NCBI GenBank assembly: GCA_023415775.1
Contig: JAEZJM010000025.1
Location: 186,001 to 250,000, forward strand
DNA from: Bacillota bacterium
GTDB taxonomy: Bacteria; Bacillota; Negativicutes; Sporomusales; UBA7701
Length of the DNA: 64,000 bases
Reading direction: 5' to 3'
The translations under genes and the position numbers were made by a program. The notes below the pieces were generated by a model, which saw only the letters and a list, made by a program, of their open reading frames with translations, was not told where the DNA came from and did not search any database. Positions 40,489 through 48,259 of the stretch are shown one piece after another. How positions within the stretch are numbered: position 1 is the stretch's first letter; every line of letters begins with the position of its first letter.

Positions 40489-41847
40489 CTAACCGCGCAG
40501 TTCTCGGATCTTGTTATTGTAGTGGCCGACCTTCCCGTACTGTTCCTCCCAGAAAGCCTGGTCGCGCATCCCGTCCAGGAACGCCTTGCTGTAGCCGAAC
40601 TTCAGCCAGTCGTTCTCCTTCTGGACGAAAAGCCGTTCCTTCGCGCCCGCCTTGCGGCAATCGAACACCTGCCCGTCCGACGCCCCCAGGAAAATATCGG
40701 CCGCCCAGCGGTCGAGGACAAAAGGCGCGGTTTCCAGATAGCGACCGTTCAGTTCGTCCAGTACCGACCGGTAACGGTCGAACCCGTCGGTCGCGACGGT
40801 CACCACATTGTCCCCCGGGCCGAGGCGCAAAAACTTCGCCAGCTTGATCGCCCCCAGCACGTTGCAGATCCCCGAAGGCCCGAAGCAGTCGCGAAGTCCC
40901 AGGGCAAAGTCCCGATTCACGCCCAGCTTCACCAGCGTATCCGCGCCGTCGCGGAAAATCTTCAGCCCCTGCACCGTCTCCTCGTCTTTTATCAATATCA
41001 CGAAATCGGTTGTCAGCACATTATGGATCAGCGTGCACATCTTGTCGCCGATGCCCTCGATACGGTGCTGCCCCCGGCCGCCGTCGGCCAGCGTCGAGCA
41101 TTCGTACGGTTCGAGGGCGGCGACCTTCGCCTCCGGGAAGATGGCCTTGATTTGGTCCCCGGCGGCGATCGTCCCCGCCGATCCCGGCGCGGAGGTAAAG
41201 CCGGCGATCCGCCCGTTGCCGATCCCCTTTACAGCCTCCACGGCGCTGTTGCCAGTGACGTGACGATGGAAGCGGTAGTTGGGGAAAAGCTCGAACTGGG
41301 CTAGCGCCTTGTATTTGGGGTTCTTCATCATCTCATGGGTCCGCTCCAGCGTCAGGATGACATCCGACTCCGACCCCGGCGTCAGTTCCAGCTCCCCGCC
41401 GTATTTTTCGATGCGCTCATACCGTTCCCTGCTCATGTTGTCCGGCATGATCACAATCGCGCGGAAACCGAGCAGCTTGGAAATATATGCGGTGCCGATG
41501 CCAAAATTGCCGGTCGAGGGACCGAGAATGGTATGCTCCCCAGGGATTATCTCCCCGTCCACCAGCCCCTCAATCAACGTGCTGTAGGCAGGCCCGACCT
41601 TGTGGGAGCCGGAGGGGAAGCCATAGCCCAGCATAACGACGATATTGGCGTCGACGCCCGTCAGCTCCGGCGGCAGAACCAGCCTGCGCACCTCGTTCGC
41701 CGCATCCTTCCAGGTAATATTGAAAAGATTGACCGGGTCGAGCTCGTCGGCCTTCGCGGCGGCGAGCACCCTGGCCCGCAGGGCGCCGTCCAGGGTGCCG
41801 GGATCAAGCATCTCGTCATATGTCGGCCCGAAAGGAATTTTGCCCAT
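40489..41847 (-). CDS. fold-type II PLP-dependent enzyme (cysteine synthase-like)
   Basis: A 452-residue PLP enzyme related to cysteine synthase and diaminopropionate ammonia-lyase. The Schiff-base lysine is probably K83 in PSGSHKVGPAY. The phosphate/substrate loop is GPSTGNFGIGTAY, and GSAGTIAAGDQIK is the glycine-rich phosphate cup. It probably carries out an elimination or replacement on an amino acid. It is longer than cysteine synthase (about 310), with an extra C-terminal region. The YgeY-family hydrolase gene lies 42 bp upstream on the same strand, so the two likely act in turn on one amino compound. Confidence 0.85.
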   Translation of the reverse strand: MGKIPFGPTYDEMLDPGTLDGALRARVLAAAKADELDPVNLFNITWKDAANEVRRLVLPPELTGVDANIVVMLGYGFPSGSHKVGPAYSTLIEGLVDGEIIPGEHTILGPSTGNFGIGTAYISKLLGFRAIVIMPDNMSRERYERIEKYGGELELTPGSESDVILTLERTHEMMKNPKYKALAQFELFPNYRFHRHVTGNSAVEAVKGIGNGRIAGFTSAPGSAGTIAAGDQIKAIFPEAKVAALEPYECSTLADGGRGQHRIEGIGDKMCTLIHNVLTTDFVILIKDEETVQGLKIFRDGADTLVKLGVNRDFALGLRDCFGPSGICNVLGAIKLAKFLRLGPGDNVVTVATDGFDRYRSVLDELNGRYLETAPFVLDRWAADIFLGASDGQVFDCRKAGAKERLFVQKENDWLKFGYSKAFLDGMRDQAFWEEQYGKVGHYNNKIRELRG

Positions 41848-41889
41848 AACGTTACCTCCCGTCGATTCTTCCGTAGATCCAAAATCGTC

Positions 41890-43062
41890 CTACAATTTCA
41901 GCGGCAACAGGGAAAAGAACCGGCACGCCAGGATTATGTCCTCCAGAGGACAATACTCGTTGGCCATATGCGCCGTTTTCTCGACCCCGGCGCCGAACCC
42001 GATCGTCGGGATCCCCAGCTTGGCGGACGCGACCCCGTTCGTCGAGAAATCCCACTTATAAGGCTTCGGCTCCGCGCCGAACACCTCCCGGTACACCGCA
42101 AAACAGCCCCGCGCCAGAGGATGCTCCGCTCCGAGCTCCCAGCCCGGCAGATAAGAGTGCAGCACGATCTCCTCCCCGGTGTAGCTTTGCCCGACCGCAT
42201 CGTAGATCTCCCAGTCGGCGTCGGCGTCGCCGATCAGTCCGGTCATCTCCGCGCCGACCGCCTCCTCGGTCTCGTGCAGGCAGATGCGGCGGTCGACATA
42301 CAGCGTACAGCTTCCCGGCACGGCATTGAGCGAGGCGGACACGCTTTCGATCCTCGTCAAAGCTATCGAGGGGCGCTCCGGCGGCATGGCCATGTACTTC
42401 TTGCCCAGTTCCTCGATGCGCCCGATGATCGCCGCTGCCTTATACACGGCGTTGTCGCCCTTTTCCGGGGCCGCCCCGTGGGCGGAAACTCCTCTGACGT
42501 TGATTTTATAAATCGCCCGTCCCAGATGCCCCATGGCGATGTTCAGATGACTCGGCTCGCAGATAACCACATAATCGGGCTTCAGCCCATTGTCCACGAT
42601 GGCGCGGTAAAGCCCCGCCCCGTCGAAATCCTCTTCCATGACCGAGCAGCAGATATAAATCGTCTTGCCCGCCGCCAGGCCGAGCTTCTTCATGATGTGC
42701 CCGGCGTAGACGGTAGCCGCGAGCGACCCCTTCATATCTGACGAACCCCGGCCGTACAGCCGGCCGTCCGCGATGTCGCCGCTGTACGGCCCGTGCGCCC
42801 ACTCGCCGGCGTCGTTGACCGCCACATGATCCATATGCGAATCGTACAGCAGCTTCACCGGCCCGTCGCCGATCACGCCGACGATATTGCCGACCTTATC
42901 GACGATAATATCGTCGTAATCCAGCTTCGCCATCTCCTGTCTTATCCGTTCGACGAGGTTGGCCTCCCGCCCTGTCCTGCTCTTGATGCGGACAAGCTCG
43001 CTGGCAAAAGAAATCAGTTGACCCTCCAAAGCGTTTACGGTTTCCTGCACCTGCCGGTTCAC
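41890..43062 (-). CDS. ygeY: YgeY-family M20 metallohydrolase
   Basis: About 390 residues of the M20 peptidase/deacylase fold. Metal and catalytic residues are seen in YDSHMDHV, GRGSSDMKGSLA and CSVMEEDFDG. It matches the family named YgeY, a selenium-metabolism-linked hydrolase, which often neighbours purine or diaminopropionate genes. GTG 43062 is preferred (GGG 8 nt upstream); ATG 43098 is an alternative. The frame further up to 43260 is AT-rich promoter sequence. It opens a two-gene operon with the PLP enzyme and is divergent from an AraC regulator. Confidence 0.87.
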   Translation of the reverse strand: MNRQVQETVNALEGQLISFASELVRIKSRTGREANLVERIRQEMAKLDYDDIIVDKVGNIVGVIGDGPVKLLYDSHMDHVAVNDAGEWAHGPYSGDIADGRLYGRGSSDMKGSLAATVYAGHIMKKLGLAAGKTIYICCSVMEEDFDGAGLYRAIVDNGLKPDYVVICEPSHLNIAMGHLGRAIYKINVRGVSAHGAAPEKGDNAVYKAAAIIGRIEELGKKYMAMPPERPSIALTRIESVSASLNAVPGSCTLYVDRRICLHETEEAVGAEMTGLIGDADADWEIYDAVGQSYTGEEIVLHSYLPGWELGAEHPLARGCFAVYREVFGAEPKPYKWDFSTNGVASAKLGIPTIGFGAGVEKTAHMANEYCPLEDIILACRFFSLLPLKL

Positions 43063-43177
43063 GACATCATCCCTTTCATCCCCATATTTCCCGCCCATGC
43101 CCCCGGACGGGCATAACTTCACATTGAATATATCCCTGTTTAATATATAATTATATTGATAATTTATTAATATTTCT

Positions 43178-43206
43178 ATAACGATCTTGACCGATAATAT
43201 CGTTAT
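43178..43206. promoter_or_regulatory. inverted repeat in the ygeY-araC divergent region
   Basis: ATAACGAT (43178-43185) and ATCGTTAT (43199-43206) are perfect 8-bp arms 13 bp apart, 20 bp before the AraC start, in an AT-rich divergent promoter region (43063-43225). It is a likely operator for the AraC-type protein or its competitor. Confidence 0.5.
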
Positions 43207-43225
43207 ATTGCGCCGGGAGACGAAA

Positions 43226-44173
43226 ATGCAGATAACCGACATCCGCATCGACAAAAACAACCGCGAAACGACCCTGCACGGCAGCTACGACTTCCCCGTG
43301 GCCGTGTACCTCGACAGGCTCGACAAGAACGTCCTCGGGTTCGTCAACTGGCACTGGCACGACGAAATCCAGCTCTCGCTCGTCACCAAAGGCCAGGTCG
43401 AATTCCGCGTCAACCAGAATACCCACGTCCTGAAAAAGGGCCAGGGCATCTTCATCAACAGCGGCTGCCTGCACATGGCGCGCACGGCCGCCGAGCCCGA
43501 CAGCACCTACATATGCATAAACGTCGACACCAGGCTGCTGGCGTTTTTCCCGGGCAGCGTCATCGAGCAGAAGTACATCAAGCCGTTCCTGAAGCTACCC
43601 GGGTTCTCCGCTGTAGTACTGGACGGCGGGGGAGACTGGCAGCGACCGCTACTGGCCGGAATCGAAGAAATATACCGTCTCCATACCGGCCGGGCCTTCG
43701 GCTACGAGCTCGACATCGGCCTCGCGCTGGCGTCCATCTGGCGGCGGCTGATCGCCAGGCAGAGCGAGACGGCGCCGGAAACGGGCGCGGGCGAATACGC
43801 CGACCAACAGCGGACAAAGGCGATAATCGCCTATATCAACGAGCATTACATGGACAAAATCACCCTTGGAGAAATCGCGTCCGTCGCCAATATCAGCCCA
43901 GGAGAGTGCTGCCGATTCTTCCGGCGGGCCGTCAAATGCACCGTCTTCGAATATGTCATGAACTACCGCATCAACAGAAGCATCGCGCTGCTCAGGGAAA
44001 CCGACCTCACCGTGAGCCAGATAGCCGACGCCACAGGCTTCGGCAGCGCCAGCTACTATATCGAGTGCTTTAAAAAACGGGTTTCCTGCACCCCCAGGGG
44101 ATACCGCAACACCGCCGTTCGCCGCCAGAACGCCGGCAGGGATAAATCGCCGGACGTCGAAGCAATTAATTAG
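43226..44173 (+). CDS. AraC-family regulator with cupin sensor
   Basis: About 315 residues. The N-terminal half is a cupin (HWHDEIQLSLVTKGQVEFRVN, GIFINSGCLHMARTA), which would bind a small ligand. The C-terminal 100 residues form the double helix-turn-helix (ITLGEIASVANISPGECCRFFRRAV; LTVSQIADATGFGSASYYIECFKKRVSCTPRGYR). ATG 43226 has GGGAG 7 nt upstream. It is divergent from the YgeY/PLP operon and is probably its regulator. resB starts 35 bp after its stop codon but serves a different process. Confidence 0.9.
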   Translation: MQITDIRIDKNNRETTLHGSYDFPVAVYLDRLDKNVLGFVNWHWHDEIQLSLVTKGQVEFRVNQNTHVLKKGQGIFINSGCLHMARTAAEPDSTYICINVDTRLLAFFPGSVIEQKYIKPFLKLPGFSAVVLDGGGDWQRPLLAGIEEIYRLHTGRAFGYELDIGLALASIWRRLIARQSETAPETGAGEYADQQRTKAIIAYINEHYMDKITLGEIASVANISPGECCRFFRRAVKCTVFEYVMNYRINRSIALLRETDLTVSQIADATGFGSASYYIECFKKRVSCTPRGYRNTAVRRQNAGRDKSPDVEAIN

Positions 44174-44208
44174 AATATTCGCTACTATGCCGCATTAGGA
44201 GACCCCGC

Positions 44209-45540
44209 ATGAGCAACTTCCCCTTGAACCGCGCCGTCAAGGCCTTCGCCACCATGAAAACGGGACTTGCCCTGCTGGCGGTCATCATCGTCCTGTCCGT
44301 CGCCGGCACAGTCATCCCGCAGGAGCGCGACATCCACGCCGCCGGCCCCGTCCTCAGCTTCCTCTACCACACCGTCGGGCTGGGCGACCTTTACCACAGC
44401 TGGTGGTTCAGTTCCCTGCTGCTGCTGCTCTGCCTGAATATCGCCGTCTGTTCGGCCGTCCGCCTGCCTGTCCTGTGGCGCGATACCTTCACCCCTCCGG
44501 CCTGGCCGGACACCGTCGCCTGGCAGCGCGAATGCTCCCTCGCCGCGCCGCCCGCCGAAGCAGCCGCCATATTGAAAAAGCACCTCGCCAGGCAAGGGTT
44601 CCGCCTCCGGGACCTCGGCCAGGGCCGCATATACGCCCGCAAAGGCCGGATAGCCCCCTGGGGCGCCTTCCTCGTCCACGCCTCGATTCTGCTCATCGCC
44701 CTCGGCGGCCTCTACGGCAGCCTGGCCGGCTTCCGGTACGCCGTCACCCTCGCGCCGGGCGAAGCGGTCGCCATCGGCGGCGGCAGCCAGCCCGGCGTCG
44801 GCCCGCCCTTCGAAATACGGCTGCGCAGCTTCACCACCGAACTCTACCCCGACGGGCGGGTATCCGACTGGATAAGCAGCCTGTCGGTCGTCAGGAACGG
44901 AACGGAGATCGCCAACCAGGACGTAAAGGTCAACCACCCCCTGTCCTTCCAGGGCATCTCCTTCTACCAGGCCTCCTACGCCACCCTCTACGAAGCGGAA
45001 TGGCGCAGGGCAGGGCAACCGGCCGGCAAGATCCGCGCCGGCGAGAAACAGCCTATCATCCTCGACGAACAACAGGGCGTCGCCGTAATCCCGCTGAAAT
45101 ACCTGCCCGACTTCGACCCCCGGCAGCCGCACGTCAGCAAGTCGGCCGAACCGCTCAACCCCCACGTAATATGCGCCCTCTACAGCGGCGGCCGCCCCCT
45201 GGGCATGAACGCCTTCCCGCTCGGCAACCCGATCACCTTCCCTGGTTCGCAGACCGAGCTGATTTTCCGTGCCGTTACCCAGGCTTCGGGCCTGGACGTG
45301 AAATACGATCCCGGCCTGCCGCTCGTTTTCGCCGGCTTCGCCGTCATGAGCGCGGCCTTCTTCCTCAGCCTCTACCCGCGCCGCCGCGTTGTGTTCGCAG
45401 CAATAACCCCCGCCGGCGCTCAGTCGGCCGTCGCCATAGCCGTCTTCGGAAAATCGCCGCTCTTGGGCGAAGAACTGACGCGGCTATGCGCCGCCCTCAC
45501 ATCCGCTGAAGGTAAACGAGACCCCGAGGAGGCCAGGTAG
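44209..45540 (+). CDS. resB: cytochrome c biogenesis protein ResB
   Basis: A 443-residue membrane protein of the System II (Ccs) haem-lyase pathway. It has N-terminal helices (TGLALLAVIIVLSVAGTVIPQE), a large extracytoplasmic domain and a C-terminal helix. With ResC it carries haem across the membrane and attaches it to CxxCH motifs. ResB and ResC are followed directly by nrfH and nrfA, whose nine haems need them. The terminal segment is rich in charged residues. Confidence 0.92.
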   Translation: MSNFPLNRAVKAFATMKTGLALLAVIIVLSVAGTVIPQERDIHAAGPVLSFLYHTVGLGDLYHSWWFSSLLLLLCLNIAVCSAVRLPVLWRDTFTPPAWPDTVAWQRECSLAAPPAEAAAILKKHLARQGFRLRDLGQGRIYARKGRIAPWGAFLVHASILLIALGGLYGSLAGFRYAVTLAPGEAVAIGGGSQPGVGPPFEIRLRSFTTELYPDGRVSDWISSLSVVRNGTEIANQDVKVNHPLSFQGISFYQASYATLYEAEWRRAGQPAGKIRAGEKQPIILDEQQGVAVIPLKYLPDFDPRQPHVSKSAEPLNPHVICALYSGGRPLGMNAFPLGNPITFPGSQTELIFRAVTQASGLDVKYDPGLPLVFAGFAVMSAAFFLSLYPRRRVVFAAITPAGAQSAVAIAVFGKSPLLGEELTRLCAALTSAEGKRDPEEAR

Positions 45541-46364
45541 TGCCCAATTACGAAATACCGATCATCGTCGCGGCATTTTTCCTCTACTTTCTTGCCGCCA
45601 TCTGTCACATCAGCCACCTCGTATACCTGCGCCCCGCCCTGGCACGCCTCGGCCGTCTGGCCGCGGCGGCCGGCCTCGCCGCCAACATAGCCGCGGCGAT
45701 ACTAAGAACGCTCGTTGCCGGCCATGCCCCCTTCGCCAACATGTACGAATTCGGCATCGTCATGGTGGCCGTTACCGTCGCCGCCTATCTCTGGGTCGAC
45801 CTACGGCTCGGCCAGGCGGCCCTGGGCGCTTTCGCCCTCCCGGTGGCCTTTCTGTTCACCGGCGTGTTCGTCCTCTTTTACCAGGACGCCAAGCCACTCA
45901 TGCCCGCTCTCAAAAGCGACTGGCTGCTCGCCCACGTCGCCACGGCCGTCATCGCCTACGGGGCGTTGGCCTTCTCTTTCGCCGTCGCCCTCCTCTACCG
46001 CTGGCGGTCCCGTCTGGAAACCGGCGGCAATCCCGCCCTCCTCGCCCTCCTTCCCGAACTCTCCGCCCTGGAAGAAATGCTGACCCGGGCAATCCTCCTG
46101 GCCATGCCCTTCCTCACCCTGCTCATCATCACCGGCGCGGTGTGGGCCGAATACGCCTGGGGCTCCTACTGGCGGTGGGACCCGAAAGAAACCTGGTCGC
46201 TCATCACCTGGCTGGTCTACGCCATCTACCTCCACGGCCGCGCCGTATACGCCTGGCAGGGCAAAACCGCGGCCAACTGGGCCATCGCCGGCTTCCTCGT
46301 CGTGGTCTTCACCTTCATCGGCGTAAATATACTGTTACCGGGACTCCACAGCTACGCTCTGTAA
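45540..46364 (+). CDS. resC: cytochrome c biogenesis protein ResC/CcsA
   Basis: A 274-residue, eight-helix haem handling protein. The tryptophan-rich WWD motif (WGSYWRWDPKETWSLITW, about residues 205-225) and flanking histidines hold haem for transfer with ResB. GTG 45540 shares one base with the ResB stop codon, so translation is coupled. The pair probably matures NrfH and NrfA. Confidence 0.94.
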   Translation: MPNYEIPIIVAAFFLYFLAAICHISHLVYLRPALARLGRLAAAAGLAANIAAAILRTLVAGHAPFANMYEFGIVMVAVTVAAYLWVDLRLGQAALGAFALPVAFLFTGVFVLFYQDAKPLMPALKSDWLLAHVATAVIAYGALAFSFAVALLYRWRSRLETGGNPALLALLPELSALEEMLTRAILLAMPFLTLLIITGAVWAEYAWGSYWRWDPKETWSLITWLVYAIYLHGRAVYAWQGKTAANWAIAGFLVVVFTFIGVNILLPGLHSYAL

Positions 46365-46405
46365 TCACGACCGCACTATTTTTTAACGAGAGGGGGAAGG
46401 AAGTC

Positions 46406-46894
46406 TTGCAGCCTTCACCGGCGCCAGACAGGAAAGCGCTCAAATACGGCATCGCGGGCGCAGTGGCCATGCTGGCCGTAGCCCTGATGATGAGCGCCAG
46501 CCTCGCTTACGTCGACCAACCCCAGTTCTGCGGCAGTTGCCACTCCATGCGTGAAGTATACGGCACCTTCGCCACATCCACCCACAAACAATTCGTCTGC
46601 GGCGACTGCCACCTGCCCCAGCAGAACTTCGCCGTCAAACTGTCGGCCAAAACCCGGAGCGGCATCAGCCACGTCTATCACGAGACCCTCCAGGATTATC
46701 CCCAGCCGCTGACCGTCTCGGCGGAGGGCAAGACCATCCTCGCCGACAACTGCCGCCGCTGCCACGCCAGCACGATCGAAAACACCCCCATGGCCGCGGC
46801 CGGCACCAGCTGCACAGCCTGCCACCGCTCTCTCGTACATGACGAACTCAACCTCGGCAAGAAACTAGGGAAGGGGGGCCTCACCCTTGAATAA
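46406..46894 (+). CDS. nrfH: NrfH, membrane tetrahaem cytochrome c
   Basis: A 162-residue quinol dehydrogenase of the NapC/NirT type. One N-terminal helix (residues 13-35) anchors it, and four haem motifs follow: FCGSCHSM, VCGDCHLP, NCRRCHAS and SCTACHRS. It takes electrons from menaquinol and hands them to NrfA. The start is TTG 46406, with GGGGGAAGGA about 6 nt upstream; the frame further upstream is antisense-like sequence from resC. It overlaps nrfA by 8 bp. Confidence 0.95.
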   Translation: MQPSPAPDRKALKYGIAGAVAMLAVALMMSASLAYVDQPQFCGSCHSMREVYGTFATSTHKQFVCGDCHLPQQNFAVKLSAKTRSGISHVYHETLQDYPQPLTVSAEGKTILADNCRRCHASTIENTPMAAAGTSCTACHRSLVHDELNLGKKLGKGGLTLE

Positions 46895-48173
46895 CGGCCA
46901 GAAGATCCTCGTCGCGACAGCCATCCTGCTGTTATGCTTCTTCGGCATCGTCATCGTCCGCGTCTGGGGCGTCCAGCCGGCGGCGACCATAAAAACCGCA
47001 GCCATCGCAAAAGGGGAATACGACCCGGCCGTCTGGGGAAAATCCTACCCGCTGGAGTACGCCAGCTACCAGAAGAACAAGGAAATGAAGCCCTCCCCCA
47101 CCGGCTACGGCGGCAGCGTCCTCGTCCAGAAATGGGATATGCAGCCTGAGCTGAAAACCAACTTCGCCGGCTACGGCTTCAGCATCGACTACCAGGAAGA
47201 CCGCGGCCACGTCTACGCCCTCATCGACCAGCTCGAGTCCAAACGGGTAAACGCCCAGACGGTGGGCACCTGCATAACCTGCAAGACCCCTTACATCGAA
47301 AAACTGTTCGCCGAACAGGGATGGAACTACACCCGCACCCCCCTGCTGCCCCTAATCGAACAGGCCAAGCACCCGGTCAGCTGCGCCAGCTGCCACGACC
47401 CGGAAACCATGAACCTCAGGGTCGTCAATCCCGCCTTCAAGGAAGCCATGGCCCGCCTGGGCACGGACCTGACGAAAGCCACGCGCGAGGAAATGCGTTC
47501 CTATGTATGCGGCCAGTGCCACGCCGAATACTACTTCGAGCCCGGCACCAACCGCCTCGTATTCCCGTGGGACAAAGGCTTCACCCCGCAGGCCATGTAC
47601 GAATACTACGCCGCCAAACCCAACGGGTTCGAGAGAGACTGGGTCCACGCCGTCTCCGGCGCCCCCATCCTCAAAGGCCAGCATCCCGACTTCGAGGAAT
47701 GGAAAAACGGCACCCACGGCAAATCCGGCGTCTCCTGCGCCGATTGCCACATGCCGTACGTCCTCCAGGGGGGCCAGAAATACACCTCCCACCACATGAC
47801 CAGCCCGCTGCACTATATCAAGGAATCTTGCCTCACCTGCCATCGCGGCCAGAACGAAGCCTGGGCACTCGACCAGGTCAGGACCAAACAGGACGCCGTC
47901 TTCCAGATGCAGCACGCCGCCGGGCAGAAAATCGCCCAGGCCCATGAAATCATCAGGAAAGCCGCCGACACGCAGGGCGCCGACCCCGCCCTGCTCGCCC
48001 AGGCCCGCGAACACGTTCGCCAAGCCCAGTGGTACTGGGACTACGTGGCAGCCGCCAACTCCATGGGCTTCCACAACTCCGTCCAAGAGCTTCAGACCCT
48101 CGGCCAGGCCTCCGACCTGGCCTGGCAGGCCATCCAGTCCGCCAACCAGGCCGCGGGCCGCAACCTGCTTTAG
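46887..48173 (+). CDS. nrfA: NrfA, pentahaem cytochrome c nitrite reductase
   Basis: A 428-residue ammonia-forming nitrite reductase. The catalytic haem uses CxxCK (CITCK, about residues 129-133). Four CxxCH motifs follow (CASCH, CGQCH, CADCH, CLTCH). An N-terminal hydrophobic segment (residues 7-26) targets or anchors it outside the membrane. It reduces nitrite to ammonium with six electrons from menaquinol through NrfH. The start is TTG 46887, with AAGGGGGG upstream. A strong terminator follows. Confidence 0.97.
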   Translation: MNNGQKILVATAILLLCFFGIVIVRVWGVQPAATIKTAAIAKGEYDPAVWGKSYPLEYASYQKNKEMKPSPTGYGGSVLVQKWDMQPELKTNFAGYGFSIDYQEDRGHVYALIDQLESKRVNAQTVGTCITCKTPYIEKLFAEQGWNYTRTPLLPLIEQAKHPVSCASCHDPETMNLRVVNPAFKEAMARLGTDLTKATREEMRSYVCGQCHAEYYFEPGTNRLVFPWDKGFTPQAMYEYYAAKPNGFERDWVHAVSGAPILKGQHPDFEEWKNGTHGKSGVSCADCHMPYVLQGGQKYTSHHMTSPLHYIKESCLTCHRGQNEAWALDQVRTKQDAVFQMQHAAGQKIAQAHEIIRKAADTQGADPALLAQAREHVRQAQWYWDYVAAANSMGFHNSVQELQTLGQASDLAWQAIQSANQAAGRNLL

Positions 48174-48197
48174 CGGCGGAAAAAACCACAGACACCC

Positions 48198-48228
48198 GGC
48201 TGGCCGTCAGCGCGACGGCCAGCCTTTT
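48198..48228 (+). terminator. intrinsic terminator of the res-nrf operon
   Basis: GGCTGGCCGTC (48198-48208) and GACGGCCAGCC (48214-48224) form a perfect 11-bp stem with a 5-nt loop, followed by TTTT. Confidence 0.9.
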
Positions 48229-48259
48229 ACTTTCCCCACCGACGGTAAAGCGCCCCGCA

